NCBI GenBank assembly: GCA_031292665.1
Contig: JARLGR010000102.1
Location: 38,304-102,303, forward strand
Direction: 5' to 3'
DNA from: Mycobacterium sp.
GTDB lineage: Bacteria; Actinomycetota; Actinomycetes; Mycobacteriales; Mycobacteriaceae
DNA: 64,000 nt
Below, piece after piece: positions 19,561 through 27,153 of the stretch; the stretch's first letter is position 1, and each line of letters opens with the position of its first letter. The position numbers and the translations under genes are program-made. The notes below the pieces were generated by a model. The model was given only the letters and a program-made list of their open reading frames with translations. It did no database searches and was not told the DNA's origin.

Positions 19561-19806
19561 ATGCCTAAGACGGTTCAGATTCGCGACATTGATGATGGCG
19601 TGTATGCAGCCCTGGTGCGTCGTGCCGCGGATGAGGGGATAACGGTTCCCGAGCTGCTGCGCCGGGAGGCGGCCCGGTTGGCGGCGAGGCCGTCGGTCGC
19701 GCAGTGGCTGGCCCGCACCGGCCGCCGGCCTTCGGAGATATCCACGGCCGAGGTGCTGGCGACGTTGGACGAGTGGCGAGGCGAGTGGCCAGATGCTGGT
19801 CGTTGA
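19561..19806 (+). CDS. vapB: VapB-type antitoxin
   Basis: An 81-residue antitoxin with an N-terminal ribbon-helix-helix (TVQIRDIDDGVYAALVRRAADEGITVPELLRREAARLA) for DNA binding and autoregulation, and a C-terminal part (EISTAEVLATLDEWRGEWP) expected to thread into the toxin. ATG 19561 begins right where RHH homology begins. It overlaps the toxin gene by 14 bases, the usual VapBC layout. The upstream 115 bases have AT-rich stretches suitable for the promoter and operator. Confidence 0.88.
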   Translation: MPKTVQIRDIDDGVYAALVRRAADEGITVPELLRREAARLAARPSVAQWLARTGRRPSEISTAEVLATLDEWRGEWPDAGR

Positions 19807-20188
19807 TGCATCGTGCCTGTTCGAAGTAGTCGCAGACACGCCAAGGTCAGGTGAGGTCGCGGCTCGCCTAGCCGCCGACGTCGACCAGGTGGCGCCGCAC
19901 GTGATCGACGTTGAGGTGATGGGCGTGATCCGCGCTCAACACCTGCGCGGGCGGTTGGACGGCACGGCAGCCGGGCAGGCGATAGCTGATCTGCGGGACT
20001 GGCCCGGGCAGCGGTTCGGGCACCGCTGGCTTCTGGAGCGGGTGCGGCAACTGCGCAATTCGGTGCGGGGATGGGACGCGTTCTACGTCGCGTTGGCGGA
20101 GGCGTTCGATGCCACACTGCTGACGTTGGACGCGCGACTTGCGCGAGCGCACGGCCCGAGTTGCCGGATTGAGGTCCTCGATCACTGA
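19793..20188 (+). CDS. vapC: VapC-type PIN-domain toxin
   Basis: A 131-residue PIN-domain ribonuclease. The acidic metal-binding set is intact: Asp5 in VVDAS, Glu41 in IDVEVMG, Asp95 in GWDAFYVALAE and Asp113 in LTLDARL. It should cleave specific RNA (tRNA or rRNA in characterised mycobacterial VapCs) unless bound by the antitoxin encoded just upstream. It is the first pair after the conserved block ends and so marks the left border of the accessory segment. Confidence 0.9.
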   Translation: MLVVDASCLFEVVADTPRSGEVAARLAADVDQVAPHVIDVEVMGVIRAQHLRGRLDGTAAGQAIADLRDWPGQRFGHRWLLERVRQLRNSVRGWDAFYVALAEAFDATLLTLDARLARAHGPSCRIEVLDH

Positions 20189-20189
20189 T

Positions 20190-20310
20190 CCAAGGGCAGC
20201 TCGCACGCTGCCGCCCGAGGCTTCCAGCGATTAGTGTCCGGCGTTGATTTCGATGGAAAGCGTTGTTGGGCAGCTAATTCCGGTGATGGCCTTCCAGGGG
20301 CAGCTCGCAC
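20190..20310. repeat. Short direct repeat flanking the vapC-HxlR spacer
   Basis: The 17-mer CCAAGGGCAGCTCGCAC at 20190-20206 recurs with one change (CCAGGGGCAGCTCGCAC) at 20294-20310. It could be a scar of an insertion or a chance duplication. No transposase or integrase lies nearby. Confidence 0.5.
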
Positions 20311-20358
20311 AAGAGGCGAGTCGTCATGGCTGAGCACGCACCCGTCAGCGGCCCTCAA

Positions 20359-20835
20359 TCAGCCAGACCTGGCCAGCCGCATGCCGAGTTCATGAGGCGA
20401 CACCAGATGCCCTTCGGTGCAGCGCATCTGGACTTCGGCGTCGGCGCCGCAGCCCAGATGCGTCAGCCGCAGCCGGCTGCGTCCCGGCAGGTGGCGCCGG
20501 CCCCATTCGAACAACGCCCACACCACCGGCATGAATTCGATGCCGGCCTCGGTGAGCACATACTCATCGCGACTGCGCTGCCCGGGCTCCCGGTAGAGCT
20601 GGCGCTTCAGCAGCCCCAGCTCGACCAGTTCGGCCAGCCGCGCCGACGTGGCGGCCTTGGTGATGCCCACGCGGCGAGCGAAGTCGTCGAACCGGGTGGT
20701 GCCGTAGTAGGCCTCGCGCATGATCAGCATCGCGGACTTGGTGCCAACGACCGTCATGGTCTTCTCGATCGCGCACTCGCCGACCGCCGACCAGGCGTCG
20801 CGGTCGGCCAGCGGCCCCTGCAGCAGTGTCATGCA
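20359..20835 (-). CDS. HxlR-family transcriptional regulator
   Basis: A 158-residue winged-helix regulator: IEKTMTVVGTKSAMLIMREAYYGTTRFDDFARRVGITKAATSARLAELVELGLLK is shown here only by its key parts, the core KSAMLIMREAYYG and the recognition helix RVGITKAATSARL. A basic wing (REPGQRSRDEYVLTEAG) and a C-terminal region with two cysteines (LGCGADAEVQMRC) follow. HxlR proteins often sense electrophiles or redox changes through cysteines. ATG 20835 has GGGAGGTG 6 bases upstream, better than ATG 20841. It is divergent from the thiolase gene, with an inverted repeat between them. Confidence 0.88.
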   Translation of the reverse strand, partial: CMTLLQGPLADRDAWSAVGECAIEKTMTVVGTKSAMLIMREAYYGTTRFDDFARRVGITKAATSARLAELVELGLLKRQLYREPGQRSRDEYVLTEAGIEFMPVVWALFEWGRRHLPGRSRLRLTHLGCGADAEVQMRCTEGHLVSPHELGMRLARSG

Positions 20836-20866
20836 CATCACCTCCCGGTCTGGGTTGCTTTAAGCA

Positions 20867-20888
20867 TACCTAGATGTTTGCCTAGGTA
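20867..20888. promoter_or_regulatory. Inverted repeat between the HxlR and thiolase genes
   Basis: TACCTAG-N8-CTAGGTA, perfect 7-bp arms, in the 85-base divergent spacer. It fits an operator for the HxlR regulator controlling itself and the thiolase gene; assignment is by position only. Confidence 0.55.
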
Positions 20889-20920
20889 CACCTCCATATA
20901 CTCAGATTCAAGGAGGAGCC

Positions 20921-22102
20921 ATGGCCGCAGGCCGTGATGCCGTCATCGTCGGGGCCGTCCGCACCCCCGTCGGCAAGGGCAAACCCAATGGCGCGTTGCA
21001 CGACGTGCTGCCCGCCGACCTGCTGGCGCACAGCCTGCGGGAATTGGTAGCGCGCACCGGCGTGCAGCCGGCGCAGGTCGACGATGTCATCGCCGGTGCC
21101 GTCACCCAAGTCGGCGACCAAGCGGTCAACATCGCGCGCAATGCCCTGCTGGGCGCGGGACTCCCCGAGTCGGTTCCGGGCGTCACGATCGACCGGCAGT
21201 GTGGCAGCAGTCAGCAGGCCATCAGCTTCGCCGCCCAGGGCGTGCTCGCGGGCGCATACGACCTGGTGATCGCCGCAGGTGTGGAGTCGATGGGCCGCGT
21301 CCCGATGGGCAGCTCGGTGCTGCCGGGCAGCAACCCCTTCGGCGAGGACATGGCGCGGCGCTACCCGGACGGCCTGGTGCCCCAGGGCATCAGCGCCGAA
21401 CTGATCGCCACGCGGTGGGGCTTCTCCCGCACCCAACTGGACGAATTCTCCGCCGGCAGCCACGAGAAGGCCGCCCGCGCCACCAAGGAGGGCCTCTTCG
21501 AGGACGAGCTGATCCCGATCGCCGGGCTTTCCACCGACGAATTCATCCGGCCAGGGACGACGGTCGATACGCTGGCCGGGTTGCGGCCGTCGTTCTACAG
21601 CGATGCGATGAACGAGCGCTTCCCGCAGATCAATTGGTCGATCACGGCGGGCAACTCGTCGCCGCTATCCGACGGCAGCGCCGCGGTCTTGATCACCAGC
21701 AGCGACGTCGCCAAAAAGCTGGGCCTGCGACCGCTGGCCCGCATCCACACCGCCGCTGTGGTGGGCTCCGACCCGCTATACATGTTGACGGGAGTTATTC
21801 CCGCCACCGAGAAGGTGCTGCGTCGCGCCGGGCTGACGCTGGCCGACATCGACGTGTTCGAGGTGAATGAGGCGTTCGCGCCAGTGGTTCTGGCCTGGGC
21901 TCACGACACCGGCGCGGATCTGGCCAAGACCAACGTCAACGGCGGCGCCATCGCTATCGGCCACCCGCTGGGCGCCAGCGGTGCCCGCATCATGACCACG
22001 CTGGTCAACGCTCTGGAGCAGCGCGGAGGTCGCTACGGCTTGCAGACCATGTGCGAGGGCGGCGGGATGGCCAACGCCACCATCATCGAGCGGTTGGGCT
22101 AG
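20921..22102 (+). CDS. Acetyl-CoA acetyltransferase (thiolase)
   Basis: A 393-residue thiolase, which cleaves 3-ketoacyl-CoA or condenses acyl-CoAs. The nucleophile is Cys94 in DRQCGSSQQAI; the other catalytic groups are the histidine in [12 protein letters not shown] and the cysteine in MCEGGGMANA. AAGGAGGAG precedes ATG 20921. Length is normal. Its 3' portion recurs twice downstream as partial copies (23300-23378 and 30239-30451), so this is the only intact copy in the window. It is probably under the divergent HxlR regulator and fits acyl-CoA breakdown by the accessory cluster. Confidence 0.93.
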   Translation: MAAGRDAVIVGAVRTPVGKGKPNGALHDVLPADLLAHSLRELVARTGVQPAQVDDVIAGAVTQVGDQAVNIARNALLGAGLPESVPGVTIDRQCGSSQQAISFAAQGVLAGAYDLVIAAGVESMGRVPMGSSVLPGSNPFGEDMARRYPDGLVPQGISAELIATRWGFSRTQLDEFSAGSHEKAARATKEGLFEDELIPIAGLSTDEFIRPGTTVDTLAGLRPSFYSDAMNERFPQINWSITAGNSSPLSDGSAAVLITSSDVAKKLGLRPLARIHTAAVVGSDPLYMLTGVIPATEKVLRRAGLTLADIDVFEVNEAFAPVVLAWAHDTGADLAKTNVNGGAIAIGHPLGASGARIMTTLVNALEQRGGRYGLQTMCEGGGMANATIIERLG

Positions 22103-22145
22103 ACGAGCCGTACGACCCGTCCTGTTGACCGGGTCGGGGTTCCGC

Positions 22146-22799
22146 TCACCCCCCGGATTGGCGTCCCAGACCGGCGAGCAGCGCGGTCAAGGTCTGCACC
22201 GCTTCATCACGGGCGGCGTATGGCTCTGTCGAGTTGGCGATCAGTAGTGCGGCTTCGTCGGCGGAAGCCAAAAGAACGTGGGCTAGGACTTCGACCGGCT
22301 GGCCCGGCGGGAGGTCGCCCTCTTCGACGGCACGTTGCAGCATCGCTTTGATAGCTCCTAATCCGTATTGGCTTTCTAGCTCTCGCCAACGTCGCCAGCC
22401 AAGGACGGCAGGTCCGTCGATCAGGAGGATCCTCTGAACATGGGCGGTAAGGGATGCGTCCAGAAAGCCGAGTAGTCCTCGCGTCAGCAATCTGAGCGCC
22501 CCCTCATTGGGGTCCCAGAGGTTCTCGGCGGCGGTGACGATCAGCTCTTCTTCAACGCTGATGAAGACGGCTTCGAACAGCGCCTTCTTGTCAGCGAAAT
22601 GATGGTAGAGCGCACCCCTGGTGCCGACTCCCGCAGCGGCGACGATTTCCTCGGTACCGGTTTGGTGGTAGCCCTTCTCGACGAAAAGCGCACGGGCTGC
22701 ACTCAGCAACGCGGCACGCGTTGCTGCTGCCTGCGAGGCCCGCCGCGCTTTGGTATCGAGGCGCTCGCCGTCGTCGGCCATTTCATCAGCGTATTGCAT
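22146..22799 (-). CDS. TetR-family regulator
   Basis: Up to 217 residues. The N-terminal HTH is ALFVEKGYHQTGTEEIVAAAGVGTRGALYHHFADKKALF, seen here as the pattern EEIVAAAGV then GALYHHFADKK; the C-terminal ligand domain is helical. ATG 22799 lies inside an inverted repeat, so the internal ATG 22781 (MADDGERLD) may be the real start. It faces the epoxide-hydrolase-like gene across that repeat, which suggests autorepression and control of that gene. The ligand is unknown. Confidence 0.88.
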   Translation of the reverse strand: MQYADEMADDGERLDTKARRASQAAATRAALLSAARALFVEKGYHQTGTEEIVAAAGVGTRGALYHHFADKKALFEAVFISVEEELIVTAAENLWDPNEGALRLLTRGLLGFLDASLTAHVQRILLIDGPAVLGWRRWRELESQYGLGAIKAMLQRAVEEGDLPPGQPVEVLAHVLLASADEAALLIANSTEPYAARDEAVQTLTALLAGLGRQSGG

Positions 22800-22830
22800 A
22801 CAGGTTGCATGTCACCTACAGTCTGTATGC
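22796..22830. promoter_or_regulatory. TetR-type operator candidate
   Basis: GCATACAG at 22796-22803 and its exact complement CTGTATGC at 22823-22830, 19 bases apart, in the divergent spacer of the TetR and epoxide-hydrolase-like genes. The left arm overlaps the first possible TetR start codon. Confidence 0.6.
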
Positions 22831-22872
22831 GAAGTCGCATCCTCTTCCCCATTCGACTCGTGGAGGCTGTCA

Positions 22873-23286
22873 ATGTCCGATCCCATCGAGGTGGTTCGCC
22901 AGTTCTGCGCAGCGATGGAAAAGCGGGATCCCGAGGCGTTACGCCCATTCCTTGCTCCCGGCGTGGCCTATCAAAACGTTGGCATGCCAGCGTTTACCGG
23001 CGTCGATGCGGTTGTGGAGAACATGGGCGCTCAATTCTCGATGTTCCCGGACGCCTATGCATTCGAGGTTGTGAACATCGCCAGCGACGGTCCCGTTGTA
23101 TTGACCGAACGGCTTGACTACATCCAAGCGCCTGACGGCACGAAGCCAGCGATTCCCGTCATGGGCACTTTCGTACTCGACGCCAGCGGGAAGATTACTC
23201 GCTGGACCGACTACTTCGATGTCTCTTTGATAGTCAAGCTTTTACAGGGCGAAGACATTAGCGCGTTGGTCCCCGCGACCGCTTAA
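22873..23286 (+). CDS. Limonene-1,2-epoxide hydrolase family protein
   Basis: A 137-residue NTF2-fold protein with the catalytic signature of limonene-epoxide hydrolases: Tyr33-x-Asn35, Arg80-x-Asp82 and Trp111-x-Asp113, in the expected order and spacing. These enzymes add water to an epoxide by an Asp-Arg-Asp mechanism; M. tuberculosis has one such protein (EphG). ATG 22873 follows GGAGG at 7 bases; the frame upstream is the TetR shadow. Divergent from a TetR gene that may control it. The natural substrate could be a terpene or lipid epoxide. Confidence 0.82.
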   Translation: MSDPIEVVRQFCAAMEKRDPEALRPFLAPGVAYQNVGMPAFTGVDAVVENMGAQFSMFPDAYAFEVVNIASDGPVVLTERLDYIQAPDGTKPAIPVMGTFVLDASGKITRWTDYFDVSLIVKLLQGEDISALVPATA

Positions 23287-23299
23287 TCGCGGCGGAGTC

Positions 23300-23378
<79 letters not shown>

Positions 23379-23480
23379 CTCAAGAACCTCACGCTGCCCT
23401 GGGGACACCGGCAGAGCCGGAGCGGGTCGCCTCATGCTGTGAATCATACAAGATAATCGCCAATTATTTGCAGGACACAC

Positions 23481-23687
23481 CACTAGTTGGGCCACTGCCA
23501 TTCGGTCGGTGATGTCACAGCGCATCTTCGTGCAGTCGATGCGCATGGCGGCGAGTTGAGCCGCGGCGGCATCCAGGCGGTCTTTGCTGGCGTCGCAGAT
23601 GACGACGGTGCGATGCCGTCCGATCAGCTTCGCAGCGGCAAGCCCCATGCCTCCAGCCCCACAAGTGACGACGGATACCTGACCCAC
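23481..23687 (-). pseudogene. Truncated short-chain dehydrogenase, N-terminal part
   Basis: GTG 23687, with AGGAAGAG upstream, begins a typical SDR: QVSVVTCGAGGMGLAAAKL, then VVICDASKDRLDAAAAQL and CDITDRMAVAQLV. After about 69 residues the similarity ends, and the frame continues only as unrelated sequence to 23358. The catalytic Ser-Tyr-Lys part is gone. The cofactor motif also has Cys in place of the usual first Gly (TCGAGGMG). It sits 14 bases after the zinc-dehydrogenase stop and so was the last gene of that operon before truncation. Confidence 0.78.
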
Positions 23688-23701
23688 TAGTTGCTCTTCC
23701 T

Positions 23702-24712
23702 TTAGGTAAAGGTCACGACGACCTTGCCGGCGGCCCCCGGTGTCGATGCCAGCCGGAGGGCGTCGTCGACGTCGGCGAAGGGGATGGTGTGGCTGACGAT
23801 GAGCGCGTACTTCTCCCAGTTGGCGATGAGGTCTTTGGTGACTTCGAAGATTTCGTCGGGGTAGCCCATGGAGCCGACGATGGTGATTTCGTTGCTCATG
23901 ACGTTGACGAATTCGACTGGGACAGGTTCTTTGTGCACGCCGACGATGCAGAGGGTGGCGTTCTTCTTGGCTGCGGCGAGCGCAGTGTCGACGACCGGTT
24001 TTGCGCCGGCGGTGTCAAGGTAGATGTCGGTGCCTGCTTTGCCGGGGAACATCGCCTCGCCTTCGCCGTGCAATTCGATGAGGCGGGCGACGACGTCTTC
24101 GTCGGCGGAGTTGATCACGGCGTCGGCGCCGATCTTGAGGGCCTTATCCAAGCGTTCCGGAATGAGATCGGTTACCACCACGTGGCTCACCCCGAGTGAT
24201 TTGAACGCCAGTACCGCGCCGAGTCCAATCGGACCCGCGCCGAACACGACGACCTTGTCCCCGGGTTGTGGTTTGCAGCGGTTGACGCCGTGGCGGGCGA
24301 CGGCCATCGGTTCGTTGAGGGCGGCGACTTCGAACGGGATGTGGTCGGGGATGACCTCCAGACTGGTTCCCCGGACGGCGTCTTCGATCAACAGGAACTC
24401 GGCGAGGGCGCCTGTCGCGCCGCCGTTGCCGATGATGCCGCTGGGTGCGGCCATGGGGTTGACGACAACGTGGTCACCGACGGCGATGTCGGTCACGTCG
24501 GCGCCGACTTCGACGATTTCACCGGCGGGTTCGTGACCCAGTGGGGTGTGATTCTGGCGGGGCGGGATGCCGCCGATGGTGATGTAGAAGGCGTCGGATC
24601 CGCAGATGCCGCAGGCCCGCATGCGGACCAGCACGTCTTTGGCGCCGATGGTGGGTGTGTCGGCGTCGACGACCTCGGCCGAGCCTGGGCCGGTCACCAT
24701 GGACATCTTCAT
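23702..24712 (-). CDS. Zinc-type medium-chain alcohol dehydrogenase
   Basis: A 336-residue MDR dehydrogenase. Catalytic-zinc motifs are ACGICGSD and LGHEPAGEIVEVG; NAD(P) binding is by VVFGAGPIGLGAVLAF with TDLIPERL after it. The four-cysteine structural-zinc loop of classical ADHs is absent (the region reads AAPSGIIGNGGATGALAEF). It resembles the threonine/sorbitol dehydrogenase branch, oxidising a secondary alcohol. GAGGAG precedes ATG 24712. Fifth gene of the minus-strand catabolic operon, 25 bases after the VOC gene. Confidence 0.88.
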   Translation of the reverse strand: MKMSMVTGPGSAEVVDADTPTIGAKDVLVRMRACGICGSDAFYITIGGIPPRQNHTPLGHEPAGEIVEVGADVTDIAVGDHVVVNPMAAPSGIIGNGGATGALAEFLLIEDAVRGTSLEVIPDHIPFEVAALNEPMAVARHGVNRCKPQPGDKVVVFGAGPIGLGAVLAFKSLGVSHVVVTDLIPERLDKALKIGADAVINSADEDVVARLIELHGEGEAMFPGKAGTDIYLDTAGAKPVVDTALAAAKKNATLCIVGVHKEPVPVEFVNVMSNEITIVGSMGYPDEIFEVTKDLIANWEKYALIVSHTIPFADVDDALRLASTPGAAGKVVVTFT

Positions 24713-24737
24713 CGATGACTCCTCAACGAGTTGCGAT

Positions 24738-25196
24738 TCATGCCTTCATCATTTCCAGGAAGCCGGGCCAGTCGGGGAACAGTGCGCGGTCGACGACCTC
24801 GATGCGCACTCCGGCGGGGTCGGTGTAGTAGGCGAAGGTGGACAGCTCCTCGCCAATGGGGCGGGCTTCCTGGCGGTAGCCGGCGCCTTCGAGGGTGCTC
24901 GCAGTGGCGGTGATGTCGTCGACCCAGTAGCCCAGGTGGTGTGCCGCCATGCCGGGCCTAGCGGCCCAGATGGTGCCCGGAACCTGTTGCACCAGTTCTA
25001 AATGTGGTGCTTGCAGTGAGTAGATGAACTTGAACGGCACCTCGTAGTCCCCTTCGGCGGTGGTGACCGCCAGGGCGTACTCGACCGGTTTGGTCCACTC
25101 ATATCCGGACACGGCGGTCAGTCGTTCCGCGGCGGCGTCGATGTCGTTGACGATCAATCCGACGTGGTAGAGATCGGTCGGCGGTAACGCGCTCAC
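24738..25196 (-). CDS. VOC/glyoxalase-fold protein
   Basis: A 152-residue vicinal-oxygen-chelate protein made of two beta-alpha-beta-beta-beta modules. Likely metal ligands are His11 in LYHVGLIVND, the second-module histidine in AAHHLGYWVDD and the glutamate in GVRIEVVD. Members include epimerases, dioxygenases and lyases, so the reaction is not assigned. GTG 25196 is chosen because it overlaps the sulfotransferase stop (GTGA) and starts the domain; the longer open frame is a shadow. It probably handles an intermediate of the cluster's pathway. Confidence 0.82.
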   Translation of the reverse strand: MSALPPTDLYHVGLIVNDIDAAAERLTAVSGYEWTKPVEYALAVTTAEGDYEVPFKFIYSLQAPHLELVQQVPGTIWAARPGMAAHHLGYWVDDITATASTLEGAGYRQEARPIGEELSTFAYYTDPAGVRIEVVDRALFPDWPGFLEMMKA

Positions 25197-26377
25197 GCGC
25201 CGGCCTCGAGTTCGATGTCGAACGTGGAAAGGTATTCGGCGAAGACTGGTTTCAGCATGTCCACGGTGAGGCCGTACTGGTCGAGGCTGTAGGAGTTGAT
25301 CCCGAACAAGTCCTGGGGGTGTTCGGCGAGCCAGCTTCGCATTGCTGCTTCGACGTCGGCGCTCAGCGGGTCGTCGGCCCATTCGTAGATGCGGCGCATC
25401 ACGTCCAAGGGATCGCGCATCATCTCGTGGTAGTACATGTGGAAGAAGCGGTCGTCGCCGATGCGGTCGCGGGCCCGCAGAGGCCGTTGGACGTGGTAGC
25501 TCATCTGCTCCATGGCGTTGCGGCCCATGGCTTTCAGGTCGACGGCTTCGGGCTGCATGACCAGACCCTTGGGCAGCTTCCATAGATTGGCCAGTGAGCC
25601 CGTCGCCTTGTAGGGGTCTCTATGCGCCCAGATCAGCCGGGCGTCGGGGAACACTTCGAGTAATGCGTCGATGTGCACCGAGTGTGACGGCATCTTCAAA
25701 TTCCAGGCGCCCGGCGCGGTGGACTGCAGGACCTGCAGGTATCGCTTCTGGTACTCGTAGGTGCTGCTCATGTCAGCTTCGTTGAATAGCCATTCGGCGT
25801 AGCGCGACGTCGGTAGGAATGAATCCCAGGACAGGGCCTTGAAGTCTTGGTTATGGATGAACATGTCCTCGGTGGGGCCGTCGGCGTCTTCCCAGTGCGG
25901 AAGCGGTAACTCGGCCTGCTTGATGAAGTTGATGATGTTCTGCTGCTCTTCGAGCAGGGCAAGGCAGCGCGGGTCGGTTCGCAAAGTGTTGGTGGTGGCC
26001 GGCGGGACGGGATGCACGCACTCCCAGTTCAACAGTGAGCGCCGGTTCGGATCCTTGTCGAGGAGATAGCTGATGACGGTGGTGCCGGTGCGTGGCATGC
26101 CCAGGATGATCAGTGGGCGTTCGACCTGGGCGTCTAGCACTTCGGGATGGGACTGGATGTAGTCGTGGACTTGTAGTCGACGGCCAAGAGCATTGGTGGC
26201 GTCGTCGAGGATACGTTCGCGGCCGTACGGGGTGAACGCCGACGAGGTGTTGACCTCGTCGAGGATGATCGCCAGCCCCTCGCGCCAGGCTTCGGACTCG
26301 ACCTCGGTCAGCCCGGTGCGTTGACTGGCCAGTTTGAGGACGTCGTCGGGCGTGGTGATGTTGTCGTATTCGCTCAC
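25193..26377 (-). CDS. Sulfotransferase family protein
   Basis: A 394-residue protein of the Sulfotransfer_3 type common in mycobacteria. The 5'-phosphosulfate-binding loop is LGMPRTGTT (residues 92-100), and the 3'-phosphate motif lies in LIWAHRDPYKATGSLANLW. It should move sulfate from PAPS to a hydroxyl of a lipid or small alcohol. GTG 26377 has AAGGAAGG upstream and gives a domain-proximal start; the codons before it are not protein-like. Third gene of the operon, overlapping the VOC gene by 4 bases. Confidence 0.87.
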   Translation of the reverse strand: MSEYDNITTPDDVLKLASQRTGLTEVESEAWREGLAIILDEVNTSSAFTPYGRERILDDATNALGRRLQVHDYIQSHPEVLDAQVERPLIILGMPRTGTTVISYLLDKDPNRRSLLNWECVHPVPPATTNTLRTDPRCLALLEEQQNIINFIKQAELPLPHWEDADGPTEDMFIHNQDFKALSWDSFLPTSRYAEWLFNEADMSSTYEYQKRYLQVLQSTAPGAWNLKMPSHSVHIDALLEVFPDARLIWAHRDPYKATGSLANLWKLPKGLVMQPEAVDLKAMGRNAMEQMSYHVQRPLRARDRIGDDRFFHMYYHEMMRDPLDVMRRIYEWADDPLSADVEAAMRSWLAEHPQDLFGINSYSLDQYGLTVDMLKPVFAEYLSTFDIELEAGA

Positions 26378-26406
26378 TTCTGTTGCCTTCCTTGTGAGTT
26401 CGTGGC

Positions 26407-27153
26407 TCAGACCGTGAGGTATCCGCCGTCGACGGCGACGGTGGTGCCGGTGATGTAGGAGGCCGCGTCGGTACACAGGAACAGCACTGCACCGGCACAG
26501 TCCTCGGGAGTGCCTGGCCGCCCCAGCGGGGTGTGGAAACCGATCTCGACGTCCATAACTTCGGGGATACTCAACGCTGGGTGTGTCATGCGGGTGTCGA
26601 TCAGCCCGGGTGCAACTGCGTTGACGCGGATGCCGTCATTGGCCCAGCGGCGAGAGAGGTTCATGGTTAGCGCGATCAGGCCCATCTTCGACGAGGCGTA
26701 GCCCGGGACGAATACCGCTGAGCGAAAGGCCGACATGGAGACGATGTTGATTACGCTCGCGCCGCCTGGGGCGTTACTGGACTTCAGGCGGTCGTAGCAC
26801 TTCATGGTCAGCCGCATCGGCCCGAACATGTTCTGAGTCACCGAGGCGACATAGCCGTCGGGGTCGTACTCATCACCTGCCGGATAAGGTCCGCCGGCGT
26901 TGTTGACGAGGATGTCGAGCTCACCGAGTGAGTCGGCCAGCGCATCGATGGAGTCGGGATCTCGTACCTGGCATTGGTGGTAGGTGAACGCACTGAGGTC
27001 GTCTTCGTAGTCCGACCGCGCCGTGCGCGTGCCGGTGATCGTCACGGCGGCACCAGCTTTGGCGAAGGCGTTGGCGATCCCGTTGCCGATACCGGCGGTT
27101 CCCCCGGTCACCAGGACGTTGGCGCCGGTATAGTCGAAAGTCACGCTGTTCAT
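26407..27153 (-). CDS. Short-chain dehydrogenase/reductase
   Basis: A 248-residue classical SDR: cofactor loop TGGTAGIGNG, NNAG motif in LDILVNNAGG, catalytic serine in NIVSMSAFRS and the YASSK catalytic pair, followed by RVNAVAPGLIDTRM. The Thr-Gly-Thr after strand 2 (ITGTRTARSDY) suggests NADP or NAD choice cannot be read safely. ATG 27153 overlaps the stop of the MBL gene (ATGA). It should interconvert an alcohol and a ketone or aldehyde in the cluster's pathway. Confidence 0.9.
   Translation of the reverse strand: MNSVTFDYTGANVLVTGGTAGIGNGIANAFAKAGAAVTITGTRTARSDYEDDLSAFTYHQCQVRDPDSIDALADSLGELDILVNNAGGPYPAGDEYDPDGYVASVTQNMFGPMRLTMKCYDRLKSSNAPGGASVINIVSMSAFRSAVFVPGYASSKMGLIALTMNLSRRWANDGIRVNAVAPGLIDTRMTHPALSIPEVMDVEIGFHTPLGRPGTPEDCAGAVLFLCTDAASYITGTTVAVDGGYLTV

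Noticed and set aside
20326..20937. Plus-strand frame opposite the HxlR gene reaching into the thiolase start
   Set aside because: It would overlap the divergent operator region and has no homology-like features.
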